A stretch of 64,000 nucleotides of DNA from Pleurocapsa sp. PCC 7327 (GTDB lineage: Bacteria; Cyanobacteriota; Cyanobacteriia; Cyanobacteriales; Microcystaceae), in the NCBI RefSeq assembly GCF_000317025.1, contig NC_019689.1, positions 3,860,024-3,924,023 on the forward strand, in the 5' to 3' direction. The translations under genes were made by a program, and so were the position numbers. The notes beneath the pieces were generated by a model that made no database searches, was not told the origin of the DNA, and saw only the letters and a list, made by a program, of their open reading frames with translations. Below are positions 44,566 to 53,653 of this stretch, piece by piece (positions within the stretch are counted from its first letter, which is position 1; the number at the start of each line of letters is the position of its first letter).

Positions 44566-45030
44566 TTGTTAGCATTAAAGCGTGGCAAGCGAGATATTGG
44601 AGTTAGCTTGATGTTACTTCACATCGGTTTAATTATAGGAATAGGAATAACCTTAGTTGTTGGTAGCTTTAGCGCCAGTGCGGAACCTCTTAACGAGCCA
44701 AAACCTTTACCACCAGTAGATGCGTCATCTAGCAGCTCTCTCGATACCATAGAAGTTGGCAATCGCAACAGGGAAAGTTTCTTTCCTGCGAACCCGCAAG
44801 GAACGGTTACTAACTACTCCGAATCCAGAAATGAAAATGAATTCGATCCGTTAGGCAAGGGGTTTATACTCGATTTCGGAGATAATCTCAGGAGTAAGCG
44901 CGAACTCGATGCATCGATGGCTCCTGGAGATGACGGCGATAATACTAAAGTGCGGCTGTTGATTGATATGACTGAGTTAGACAACAGCACAGATGAGGGA
45001 GCAGGAGAGAGAGGGAGACAGGGAAACTAG
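44566..45030 (+). CDS. Secreted small protein with repeat-derived C-terminus
   Basis: The ORF begins at TTG 44566 behind GGAAGAAGGAAAAAAC; ATG 44611 is an alternative. Both give a hydrophobic signal-like segment (LLHIGLIIGIGITLVVGSF) ending near SASAEP, then a Ser/Asn-rich acidic domain of unknown fold. The last dozen residues (DEGAGERGRQGN) are encoded by the purine-only filler repeat that continues into the spacer. The original stop codon may have been lost to that insertion. Confidence 0.55.
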   Translation: MLALKRGKRDIGVSLMLLHIGLIIGIGITLVVGSFSASAEPLNEPKPLPPVDASSSSSLDTIEVGNRNRESFFPANPQGTVTNYSESRNENEFDPLGKGFILDFGDNLRSKRELDASMAPGDDGDNTKVRLLIDMTELDNSTDEGAGERGRQGN

Positions 45031-45233
45031 GAGACGGAGGTGTAGGGAGTGTGGGGGAGTGGGGAAACTCCGAAGACTCCGAAGAAGAGGAACAAGACAA
45101 ACTACTAACCCCTAACTGAATACCAAGAACCGCAGACGGAAAATACTAAAATACTTGTTCCCAACCTCTAGAAGAAGACAACTGTTGTGATGCATAATCA
45201 AAGTTCGCAGGTAGCAGACACTATGGGTTATTC
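45031..45233. repeat. Spacer of purine-biased filler repeats upstream of menD
   Basis: After the preceding stop the sequence continues as GAGACGGAGGTGTAGGGAGT, GGGGAAACTCCGAAGACTCC and ACTAACCCCTAACTG strings shared with the spacers near 15200 and 47050-47340. The last 80 bp before menD are non-repetitive, but no promoter can be named with confidence. Confidence 0.6.
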
Positions 45234-46979
45234 ATGCCTCTCGATTTTCGCAACGTCAATGCGCTTTGGTCATCTATTGTGGTAGAAACCTTATCTCGTC
45301 TGGGATTAACAGTTGCCGTAATCTGTCCCGGTTCTCGCTCATCGCCTTTAACGATTGCTTTTGCCCGACATCCCGCTATAGAAGCCATTCCGATTTTAGA
45401 CGAGCGTTCTGCTGCCTTTTTTGCCTTGGGAATCGCCAAAAGAAAGGGATTGCCTGTCGCCCTAATCTGTACCTCTGGAACGGCAGGAGCGAATTTTTAT
45501 CCCGCAGTCATCGAAGCGAAAGAAAGTCGCGTCTCTCTTATCATAATGACTGCCGATCGCCCGCCAGAATTGCGCCATTGCCATGCCGGACAAACGATCG
45601 ATCAAGTGAAATTATATGGCAATTATCCCAACTGGCAAACTGAATTAGCCGTCCCTAGTTTGGATATGGGAATGCTGTGCTATTTGCGGCAAACCCTCAT
45701 TCATGCTTGGGAGCGATCGCGCTTTCCTATCCCAGGAGTCGTCCATCTCAATTTTCCTTTTCGCGAACCTCTAGCCCCTATTCCTAACCCCGATACGGAA
45801 GCACTCGCATCCGAGTTTGACTCAGAAGAATTTTTTGCTCGAATCGTTAGCAGCGAAAATTACATTCATCCTTTATCTCGTATCCCTCTTCCCTTAGACA
45901 ATTGGCAATCCTGCGAACGGGGCATTATTATTGCTGGCGTTATGAGTTCCCACCACAATAAAGAATATTGTCAAGCGATCGCGCGCCTGTCTTGCTTTCT
46001 TAATTATCCCGTTCTCGCGGAAGCACTCTCTCCCCTGAGAAATTATGCCGATCTCAATCCTTATTTAATTGCGACCTACGACCCGATTTTACGCGATCGC
46101 CAACTCGCTGAAAAATTAGCCCCAGAAATCGTCATTCAATTGGGCGAATTGCCTACTAGTAAAGAACTTCGCACTTGGTTAGAAACAACGCAACCCCACC
46201 GCTGGATCGTCGATCCGAGTTGGGAAAACTTCGATCCGCTTCATGGCAAAACGATTCATTTACGGACATCGATCGAACAATTAACTCATCATCTTCCAGA
46301 ACCAGCGATCGCTAATCCAACCAACTATCTCAAATATTGGTGCGAGGCGGAAACACAAGTAAGACAAACGATCGACCGAACAATGCGAGCGATCGACCAT
46401 TTTTTAGAAGGGAAAGCAGCTTGGTTACTTTCGCAAACTTTACCGCCAGATACGCCAATTTTTATTGCCAATAGTATGTCCGTGCGAGATTTAGAATTCT
46501 TTTGGATGCCCAGAAATAGTGGAATCATACCTTATTTTAATCGCGGAGCTAATGGAATTGACGGCACTTTATCGACTGCTTTAGGAATTGCCCATCGCCA
46601 TCAAAGTAGCGTTTTGTTGACAGGAGATTTAGCACTGCTACATGATACTAATGGTTTTTTAATTAAACAGAAATTTATCGGTCATCTCACTATTATTTTA
46701 ATTAACAATAATGGCGGAGGAATTTTTGAAATGTTACCGATTTCTCAATTCGAACCTCCATTTGAAGAGTTTTTTGCTACACCCCAAAATATTAATTTTG
46801 CAAAATTATGTGCGACTTATGAGGTTGAATATCAGCTTATTACTACTTGGAAACAGTTAGAGCAGTTATTAAATCCACTCCCAGAAATAGGAGTTCGCGT
46901 GCTGGAAGTGCAGACAGATCGCAAAGCTGATGCTCGTTGGTTACAAGATAATTTGAAAAAATTTGCAGGGGATAGATAA
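45234..46979 (+). CDS. menD: 2-succinyl-5-enolpyruvyl-6-hydroxy-3-cyclohexene-1-carboxylate synthase MenD
   Basis: The 581-residue ThDP enzyme commits isochorismate to phylloquinone synthesis. The N-terminal part has CPGSRSSPLTIAFARH and ILDERSAAFFALGIAKR, with the catalytic Glu of the ThDP family in DERSAA. TSGTAGANFYPAVIEA and DRPPELRHCHAGQTIDQ follow. The C-terminal ThDP/Mg motif is LLTGDLALLHDTNGFL (GDLA...DTN) with INNNGGGIFEML. The length is normal. It pairs functionally with menG at 49.1 kb. Confidence 0.97.
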   Translation: MPLDFRNVNALWSSIVVETLSRLGLTVAVICPGSRSSPLTIAFARHPAIEAIPILDERSAAFFALGIAKRKGLPVALICTSGTAGANFYPAVIEAKESRVSLIIMTADRPPELRHCHAGQTIDQVKLYGNYPNWQTELAVPSLDMGMLCYLRQTLIHAWERSRFPIPGVVHLNFPFREPLAPIPNPDTEALASEFDSEEFFARIVSSENYIHPLSRIPLPLDNWQSCERGIIIAGVMSSHHNKEYCQAIARLSCFLNYPVLAEALSPLRNYADLNPYLIATYDPILRDRQLAEKLAPEIVIQLGELPTSKELRTWLETTQPHRWIVDPSWENFDPLHGKTIHLRTSIEQLTHHLPEPAIANPTNYLKYWCEAETQVRQTIDRTMRAIDHFLEGKAAWLLSQTLPPDTPIFIANSMSVRDLEFFWMPRNSGIIPYFNRGANGIDGTLSTALGIAHRHQSSVLLTGDLALLHDTNGFLIKQKFIGHLTIILINNNGGGIFEMLPISQFEPPFEEFFATPQNINFAKLCATYEVEYQLITTWKQLEQLLNPLPEIGVRVLEVQTDRKADARWLQDNLKKFAGDR

Positions 46980-47149
46980 TACCATTTTGAATTTTGGATT
47001 TGGAAACCCTTTCTATGATTGAATTCTGTAAATTCATCTGTCGCCTTCTTATTTCAAGAAGACAGAAGTCGGAAGTCAGAGGAGCGGGGGACTCAGAGAT
47101 GGGGAGACTCGGAGACTTCTGAGACAAGGAGGACTCCGGCTAGTTAGCT

Positions 47150-47295
47150 GACAAATCTTTGTCTCCTCATCCCTAAATCCCTTCTCCCACAAGGGGCGAA
47201 GGGACTTCAGTCCAAAGTCTGAAGTTGAGAGATCCTCTCCCGCTCTGGGAGAGGGGTTGGGGTGAGGGCGATTTGAGTTTTGTCACTCAACCAGG
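47150..47295. repeat. Dispersed hairpin repeat (copy B, inverted)
   Basis: Reading the plus strand, GACAAATCTTTGTCTCCTCA begins the copy, then CCCTTCTCCCACAAGGGGCG, a TTCAGTCC..GTCTGAAG hairpin, CTCTCCCGCTCTGGGAGAGG, GGTTGGGGTGAGGGCGATTT, ending in TTTTGTCACTCAAC. It is the reverse complement of copies A (2812-2943) and C (59573-59695). The flanks from 46980 to 47510 are filler strings with no gene. Confidence 0.85.
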
Positions 47296-47404
47296 GACTC
47301 CGAAGAAGAGCAAGAAGACAAACTACTAACCACTAACCAATAACTACTAATTACCCCTCAATCCTTTCATCCAAAATCGAAAATCCTTTCATCAAATGAC
47401 TAAT

Positions 47405-47517
47405 GACTAATGACCAATCCCCAATCCAAAATCGATCTTACTGCAGAAATTTACTCGAAGCGGATTTTTTACGATTTGACTAATGACCAATCCCCAATCC
47501 AAAATCGATCTTACTGC
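47405..47517. repeat. Exact 40-bp direct repeat, 73-bp period
   Basis: GACTAATGACCAATCCCCAA followed by TCCAAAATCGATCTTACTGC occurs at 47405-47444 and again, without mismatch, at 47478-47517. The 33 nt between are AGAAATTTACTCGAAGCGG-like. The second copy contains the stop codon of the minus-strand ORF that follows, so duplication has rewritten that gene end or its 3' flank. Confidence 0.9.
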
Positions 47518-47756
47518 TCTAATTCTTTATCTCTTTTAGCTTTGAGTTCTCTAACACATTCTTGGCTAACACCAATTGCAAATCCCAGACCTGCGCCGAT
47601 GATTCCATAATATTTGTAATGTAGGTCTGAATAGAATTGGCTTTCGTATCGAGGTTGATTGAAATCTTTTTGACCGATGTGAGCTGCGGCTAGTCCGAGA
47701 ACCGAACCAAGGAGCGCAGTGATTATTCCTGAAAAGATAACCAGTTTGATATTCAT
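47511..47756 (-). CDS. Small two-helix membrane protein, 81 aa
   Basis: Helix one is VIFSGIITALLGSVLGLAAAHIG and helix two is YYGIIGAGLGFAIGVSQECV; the ends are charged (ELKAKRDKELEQ). The family is not recognised. The final four codons lie in the duplicated 40-bp repeat. It is transcribed ahead of nothing close on the minus strand except spacer. Confidence 0.6.
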   Translation of the reverse strand: MNIKLVIFSGIITALLGSVLGLAAAHIGQKDFNQPRYESQFYSDLHYKYYGIIGAGLGFAIGVSQECVRELKAKRDKELEQ

Positions 47757-47865
47757 GACTCTTTGACTCGTTCGAGCGATCGCGACATTTATTGCTCTAA
47801 CATAATCCTATCTAGACTAGCCATCAATCAATATTAATTAGAACAAAAACTAACATTTCTTATCT

Positions 47866-49095
47866 TCATCGCAACAGCAGCAAAATCGTTTGCGTCAAAC
47901 CAACAATAAACCCCAATATACCGCCCAAATTTACAATAGCTTGCAATTCATTTTTGACAATGCCTTGAATTGCTAACTCTAACTCTTGAGGAGAAGTCGC
48001 TTGAACTCTAGCAATAATCACTTGGTCGATCGATAAAATCGGAATGATTTGTTCTACTAGCTTTTCTAAATCTTCTTCCAAATAGCGCTCTAAAATTAGG
48101 GCGAGTTCTCGACCGATAGTTTCCAAAGAACTGGTAACGGCTTGGGAAGATTGAAGTCGATTGACGATTAATGAAGCTATTTGCTCCCAGTCAACCGACT
48201 TCCCAAACTCTTGCAAGAATTCGGCACCACTTTCTTGAATATAGGTACGAACTATATCGCGAATGGTTTTGCGCAATTGTCGCACTGTGGAAATCGGCAA
48301 ATGTTGTAAAGAAAGGCTTTGTAACCAGGTTCTCAGGCGATTTCGAGCCTCTAAGGAGAGCAATAGCTCTTTTAGACGAGTATTTGCAATTTCTTTCTCG
48401 TCGAGGCAAAATGTTCGCAAACGGGCGAGGGCGTTACGCAGTCCGAATAGATTGGCGACTACCCAATAAGTTCCGCTTGTTTTTTCTCGAAAACTTTCAT
48501 CGATAACCTGAATGTTGCGATCGGTTAAAAAGTCGATCAGTGCTTGTCGGATAATGTCTGGAGGAACTACTGTTTCTAGCAACCAGTCAGCTAGCTGTCG
48601 CGCTTGCAAGTCGCTGAGGCTAAATTCTAATAAAACTTTATCAAAAATTTGATTGATTTGTTCTTCGAGAAAATCTTCTCGACGGGAGAGGGCTTTTAGT
48701 AATCGAGGTAGGGATTCTCCAAACAAATCCCGCAAAATTTCTGCCAGGATTTTGGCAGTTTTTTGTTGCCTATCGCCTCGAACTTGTTTGAGTCCCAGAT
48801 TTAATAACCAGCGAATTGCCCCCTCGACTCGCTCGGTTGCCAACAAACGCTTTGCCAGCTTTTGTAGTTCGTCTGGGGTTAGCAGAGAACCCATAATCGT
48901 ATCGGAAATTCGTTTAGCAAGGCGTTCTTGGTTGGCAGGAATTAAACCTGGGGTAAAAGGGAGCCGTCGCTTGCCTATATAAATGGCTCTATAGGGGCGA
49001 AATAGCATTTTGATAGCTATATCGTTGGTGAAATAGCCAATAATAGCTCCGCCTAGAGGCGGCACGATTAATGTCCAGAGGGTAGCTGAGTCCAA
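47866..49095 (-). CDS. DUF445 membrane protein
   Basis: The 409-residue protein has [51 protein letters not shown] at the N-terminus, the clear DUF445 hallmark. A long helical, coiled-coil-like middle follows, and a C-terminal hydrophobic helix ([18 protein letters not shown]). The family (YheB/YjiN group) is conserved in many bacteria with no settled function. The menG stop-side gene lies immediately upstream on the same strand (31 bp). Confidence 0.93.
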   Translation of the reverse strand: MDSATLWTLIVPPLGGAIIGYFTNDIAIKMLFRPYRAIYIGKRRLPFTPGLIPANQERLAKRISDTIMGSLLTPDELQKLAKRLLATERVEGAIRWLLNLGLKQVRGDRQQKTAKILAEILRDLFGESLPRLLKALSRREDFLEEQINQIFDKVLLEFSLSDLQARQLADWLLETVVPPDIIRQALIDFLTDRNIQVIDESFREKTSGTYWVVANLFGLRNALARLRTFCLDEKEIANTRLKELLLSLEARNRLRTWLQSLSLQHLPISTVRQLRKTIRDIVRTYIQESGAEFLQEFGKSVDWEQIASLIVNRLQSSQAVTSSLETIGRELALILERYLEEDLEKLVEQIIPILSIDQVIIARVQATSPQELELAIQGIVKNELQAIVNLGGILGFIVGLTQTILLLLR

Positions 49096-49125
49096 AGCTG
49101 CGATCGCGTTTGTAGATTTTTATGT

Positions 49126-49848
49126 CTATTTAGTAATGACTAATACTCCCATCATGCCACCTGCAATGGGGTAGTGAATAGCCCGAGCAAATCCTGCTTC
49201 ATAGGCAAGTTTAATTTGTTCTATTCCCGTGGGAAATCGCTCTAAGCTAGGACTGATATAAGCATATTCTTCAGTCAGTCCGAAACGTCGAGCTGTCGGA
49301 ACGACAATTGTTTGCAGATACCACTGCTGAAAGGCAAGCATCAGCGATTGGTCAGGGCGATGAAAGTCTAGAATCGCTGCCTTAGCACCGGGTTTGAGGA
49401 CGCGGTACAATTCTTGCAAGCAACGGGGAATGTCGGTCACGTTTCTCAGACCATAGCCCATGGTAGCACAGTCGAAGGTATTGTCATCGAAAGGTAAGCT
49501 AAGAGCATCTCCTTCGACCCACTCGATGGGAAAGGGGGAAAATTGGTTAGAATTTCGTTGACGAGCGATCGCCAACTGTTCTTTTGAGAAGTCAACGCCA
49601 ACAACTCGACCAGTCGAACCGACTTGTCGGGCTAATAGTTGTGCTAAATCGCCGCTACCGCAGCATAGGTCTAATCCAACATAGCCGGGACTGGGTTCGC
49701 TCCACTTTACCGCCATCAGTTTCCAAATGCGATGCTGTCCCAAACTCAACCAATTATTTAATTGGTCGTATACAGGAGCAATGCGATCGAATATTGCCTG
49801 AATTTCTGATGCAGCAGGCGACATATTGTTGGTCATATCTATTTCCAC
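49126..49848 (-). CDS. menG: Demethylphylloquinone/demethylmenaquinone methyltransferase (UbiE/MenG)
   Basis: The 240-residue SAM-dependent enzyme does the last methylation of phylloquinone. IFDRIAPVYDQLNNWLSLGQHRIWK is the UbiE signature 1. The SAM motif is GLDLCCGSGDLAQLLA, and GDALSLPFDDNTFDCATMGYGLRNVTD is the second signature. A start at the internal MTNNMSP (five residues in) is possible. It shares strand with the DUF445 gene and a pathway with menD. Confidence 0.95.
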   Translation of the reverse strand: MEIDMTNNMSPAASEIQAIFDRIAPVYDQLNNWLSLGQHRIWKLMAVKWSEPSPGYVGLDLCCGSGDLAQLLARQVGSTGRVVGVDFSKEQLAIARQRNSNQFSPFPIEWVEGDALSLPFDDNTFDCATMGYGLRNVTDIPRCLQELYRVLKPGAKAAILDFHRPDQSLMLAFQQWYLQTIVVPTARRFGLTEEYAYISPSLERFPTGIEQIKLAYEAGFARAIHYPIAGGMMGVLVITK

Positions 49849-49906
49849 TATAAACTAGCTACAGATTTTGCCATAGAACAGAAGAAGATTGGACAGACAA
49901 GGCGAA

Positions 49907-49947
49907 GCCGCCATTTTTCTGAAAACTGTGTCCAGAAGAATGGCGGC
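49907..49947. repeat. 15-bp inverted repeat between menG and the bacteriocin-type locus
   Basis: GCCGCCATTTTTCTG (49907-49921) pairs with CAGAAGAATGGCGGC (49933-49947) with one mismatch and an 11-nt loop. It lies beyond the 3' end of the minus-strand bacteriocin-type gene and in the menG leader. It could terminate the former; on the minus strand no T-run follows. Confidence 0.6.
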
Positions 49948-50069
49948 GACAACGAGGAACAACAGCGGCATTATACCAATTCGCAATTAGTCAACAGCTC
50001 TCTTGTATAAGACTCCCTCAAGGAGCATCTGTAGCGCTCTTTTTTAGCAATAGTGTTAATCGTCAAAAA

Positions 50070-50415
50070 TCACCAAAATCGAGACAAAATCCGCCGCAAT
50101 AGCCGATTAAAGGGCAAAAAACTTCTGCGATTAGATCTCGACATCGGTATGCCAAAAGCGAGGGAGGTTCTTCTCAAGCTGTAATTCGTGTTTGACAAAG
50201 AAGAAACATGGCTAGTTTTAAGCGGAAAACTGACTGCATGGGATGCGGATGTATCTATTTCGGTTTGGTCGAAGAAAAAGAAACCAAACAGATTGCCTAG
50301 ATCGAATCCGCCGACGGTTGAAGGGCTGTCTTTACTGGGAACGAACAGTCTCTTGCTCTTGCTCGGACAATTCGACTAAAAGTTCGGAATTTTCTGGTTT
50401 GATAGGCTTAGACAT
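50070..50415 (-). pseudogene. Double-glycine leader (bacteriocin-type) precursor peptide gene broken by a 28-bp cbiD-derived insert
   Basis: From ATG 50415, preceded by AAAGGGGATAATAACC, the frame reads MSKPIKPENSELLVELSEQE and then QETV, RSQ, stop (50332-50334). Removing exactly 28 bp (50317-50344) makes the frame continue ETVVGGFDLGNLFGFFFFDQ and on to TGA at 50070, 105 residues in all. The restored peptide has an acidic ELSxxEQExVxGG leader, as in substrates of peptidase-containing ABC exporters, and a Ser/Phe/Asn-rich core. It resembles, from memory, cyanobacterial CTB-like bacteriocins. The exporter gene stops 21 bp upstream, so this is its cognate cargo. The 28 bp equal cbiD sequence. 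Confidence 0.8.
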
Positions 50416-50436
50416 GGTTATTATCCCCTTTGGTGA

Positions 50437-52050
50437 CTATAGCGATAAAAACTTTAAATGTTCGCCAGGAACGGTACGCAAAGACTCTAGATCGCCTGCT
50501 ACGATTAACCGTCCCTTGTCGAGTAGTACCAGCCATTCGGCTCGATTAATCGTCGTGGGGCGGTGAGAAATCATAATTGTAGTCTTGCCTTGGCGATGTT
50601 TTAAGAGGCGATCGAGCACTTCGGATTCGCTGATGGGATCGAGTTCGGCGGTGGATTTATCCAAGATCGGGATAGGCGGATCGTTGACGATCGCTCTTGC
50701 GATCGCAAGTCGCTGCCGCTGTCCGCCAGAAAGATTGACCCCAAATTCCCCCAAAACCGTTTGATAGGCATTGGGGAGTTGACTGATAAAGCTATCCGCA
50801 TCGGCAATTTGACAAGCTTTGACGATGCGATCGAACGAGATGTTGGGATTGCCCAAGCGGAAGTTCTCCAGAATCGAGCGACTCCAGAAATGAGGTTCTT
50901 GGGGAACGTAGACGACTTGATCTCGCAGGCACTCTAGAGAGAGATCGTTCAAATTATAGGAACCGATACGAATAGTTCCAGACTGCGGTTGATAGAGTCC
51001 GGCAAGCAGTTTTGCCAGCGTACTTTTACCGCAGCCCGACTTGCCAATGATAGCGATCGCAACCCCACCGGGTAGCGACAGCGAAAAATTTTCAAGCAAG
51101 GCAACCCTGCCGACATGGTGAAAGCAGAGATTTTGGCACGAGATGCTATCATCGCCGGAGATAAGAACCAATGGCTTTTTTGGATCTCCAAGGTCTTCTG
51201 GCGTAGCGTCGATCGTCTCCAGCAGACGAGCGACTGCGATTTGGGAGCGAAAATATTCATCGGTTAAGCTAATCAACGCGCCAATAAAAGCCAGAACTCT
51301 AGCCTGCATGGCGTTAAAAGCCAGCAGTTGACCGATGGTCAATTCTTTGTTGATGACCAGCATGCTACCCAACCCCAGCAAAGCAACGCCACCGATGCCA
51401 GACATCAGTTGCGAGAAAGTCATATTGATGATGTCGATTTGAATGGTGCCGAAAGTCAGATTGGCGAGACGACCGAAGCGCATCTGAAATTCGTCCCAAA
51501 ATTGCGAGGCAGCATTCGTGGTTTTGAGTACCAATGCGCCTCTAAACGTTTCGACGAGAACGCCTTGATTTTCTGCTGACAAAACCATCAGGTTTTTATT
51601 CTTTCGCCGCAGAGGGGGCAGAAAAGGTAAACTCGATAGCGTCATAATCGTCCCGATCGCGATCGCGGCTAGGGTGAGTTTCCCGTTGTAAAACAACATC
51701 AGGCAAAAGGAAATCACCGCCACAAAAAACTGGCTGGGCAGACTGACAACCACCTGAGAGATAAGCTGATTGATATCGTTAATGTCTCGCAATCGGCTGA
51801 CGATCTCGCCACTGCGCCGGGCTTCATAATAATTTAAAGGCAAGCGAAGGATTTGTCGTCCAAATTCTAGGACTAATCCCAACTGCAACCGCTGACTGAA
51901 GTGAGCGATCGGATTGGATTGCAACAATAGCAGGCTGCCGCTAAATAACTGCATGATGACAACGCCAACGATCGCGATCGCAAGTAAGTTGGTATCCTGA
52001 CGCACGAGGACATCATCGGTCAGAATTTGCAGCAAGAAAGGACTAGCCAA
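50437..52050 (-). pseudogene. Truncated bacteriocin-type ABC exporter (lacks peptidase domain and first helices)
   Basis: The 537 remaining residues contain the exporter membrane core (LNYYEARRSGEIVSRLRDINDIN) and an ABC ATPase with Walker A GKSGCGKST, signature LSGGQRQRLAIARA and the H-loop SHRPTT. Walker B reads PIPILDKSTAELD: the catalytic Glu is Lys. Related exporters (700-1000 residues) start with a C39 peptidase that trims Gly-Gly leaders. That part and the first transmembrane helices are absent, because the sequence begins inside the membrane domain where HlyD sequence ends. Alternatively it could be called a partial CDS, but loss of function is likely. Confidence 0.8.
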
Positions 52051-52590
52051 GGGACGGCTTGACCTGTTTGTACCTTGCTAATATCGCGCTCGTCTACCCT
52101 GGCTTTGACTATCATAGGGGCGTTGCGGGGGGCAATCTGAGCGATCGCTCCTCCTGGCTGTACTACCTGTCCTGGATTGCGAAGCTGGAGTTGGAGCACG
52201 GTGCCGTCAATAGGAGCGCGAATGAGGGTTCCGTCGAGTTCTTTCTCGACTTGCTGGAGTTCTTTTTGGGTGCGGTGGATTTGAGTCTGAATTTCAATGC
52301 GATTTTGCCAGAGCTGTTCTTTTTGCTGGTGCAGGCTAGCCAAAGTCGATTCTCCTCAGGCTTTTTCTTGAGCGACTTGCTCTCTGGCCCTGGCAATGGA
52401 TGCATCTGTCGGATTGATGGCAGCTTTGAGCCGTTGAACTCTGGAAGTAGCGACTTTGAGAGCGGCTTCTTTTTCTATAACTTGCATTTTAGAAATCGCT
52501 CCCGTGTCTTCTAGCTTCTTATATCGAGCTAATTCATCAGCCGCTAGATTCATCGATGCCATTGCTTCTTGCAGCTCTGAGTTCGTCGTA
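52051..52590 (-). pseudogene. HlyD-family secretion adaptor fragment with internal stop
   Basis: Minus-strand translation gives the coiled-coil of a membrane fusion protein (LARYKKLEDTGAISKMQVIEKEAAL, then IQTQIHRTQKELQQVEKEL) and the lipoyl/beta-barrel motif GTLIRAPIDGTVLQLQLRNPGQVVQPGGAI. An in-frame TGA at 52356-52358 (QEKA*GESTL) interrupts it; CGA would restore Arg. The N-terminus is cut off by the TnpB element at about 52600 and the C-terminus by a deletion that fuses it, out of frame, to the ABC gene near 52050. Confidence 0.85.
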
Positions 52591-53653
52591 ATTTGCAACT
52601 GTATGAACTACTCACCCCTACTTCGTTGAGGGGTGAGTTTCTACATTCACCCCAGTAGAGTTGAGTTTTTGACGCTTCGTTTGCCCTAGTTGCTTCAAGA
52701 TCGCCCGCTTGTTTACGAATGCGTAAAGTAGAGCTAGTAGCATCAGCTTCTTCGAGGATAGTTCCTACCCCCGGTAGATTACCTTTAGCCCAATAAAGCA
52801 TAACTTCAGCAGCAATGTCACGGTCTCGAACATAATTGCAAGCGGTACATCCATGAACTCTTATATCAAGAGTTTTTTTGTGTTGATGACCGCATTGAGG
52901 ACAAGTTTGACTAGGTTTTACTTTCTTGGTTGGAACTTCCACGAACACACCGCCAATTTGTTCTACTTTGTACTTGATGGCGCTACGTAGCATTCCAAAG
53001 CCAACGTCTAGGATCGACTTATTCAAACCTGCTTTTTGCTTTTTCCGCTTACCTTTTTTAGCCTTACTGGTCTCGCCATCAGTAATTGAAAGTGCTGATT
53101 TACATCCTAAATCTATTCCAACAGCACCAGTTGGTAAACTATCTGGCTTAAGAACTTGGTCTAACACCTCAACGGTAACAGATGCGTACCATCGATCGTT
53201 ACGGTAAACAATTGTGCAAGTAGTTGGAACTCCCCAATACTTAGCTTTACCGCGCATTTGAATCCGACCAATTTTAGACAAGTTCAAATAACCATTTTCC
53301 CCATTAGATTCTACTGAATATCCGCTTTTTGCCGGATAAGTCCAACCTGAATAATGACGAATTGATTTCAACTTTGGTCGTTTACCTAATCCTTTAAACC
53401 AGCGTTCAAAAGCAAAATCAACCCGCTTTAGGGTGGCTTGTAGAGCTTGAGAATTGATTTCTTTATACTCCGTCCAAACTTCCTTAAATGCAGGTAAACA
53501 ATTCTGTTGCTCAAGATAACTAACCGAATGATTGAATTTCTGATATTGAGTAAAACGGTTATAAACTGTGGCATTGTAGAGGTCTTTATGTAATTTTCGG
53601 TGATACCGTCAAGACTGCTCTATCTGCTTATTTGGGTATAACCGAAAAGTCAT
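52550..53653 (-). pseudogene. TnpB (IS605/IS1341-type) RNA-guided nuclease gene, inactivated
   Basis: The frame starts at ATG 53653 (MTFRLYPNKQIEQS) and meets TGA at codon 15 (53609-53611). It then runs on as KLHKDLYNATVYNRFTQYQK...AVGIDLGCKSALSITDG (RuvC-I Asp), the zinc finger CPQCGHQHKKTLDIRVHGCTAC and VRDRDIAAE (RuvC-III Asp). Between SITDGETS and KRKKQKAGLNKSILDVGFG the roughly 80 residues usual for this family are missing. They include the RuvC-II segment with the catalytic Glu (VxxEKLNxKG). The 3' end reads through into hlyD sequence. No TnpA is present. Confidence 0.88.

Noticed and set aside
47866-49095. Several open frames opposite the DUF445 gene
   Set aside because: They are antisense shadows of a well-supported gene with no start signals or family features.
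50188-50379. Plus-strand 63-codon ORF across the bacteriocin-type region
   Set aside because: Its VEGLSLLGT segment is simply the cbiD-derived 28 bp read in the sense direction; the real gene is on the minus strand.
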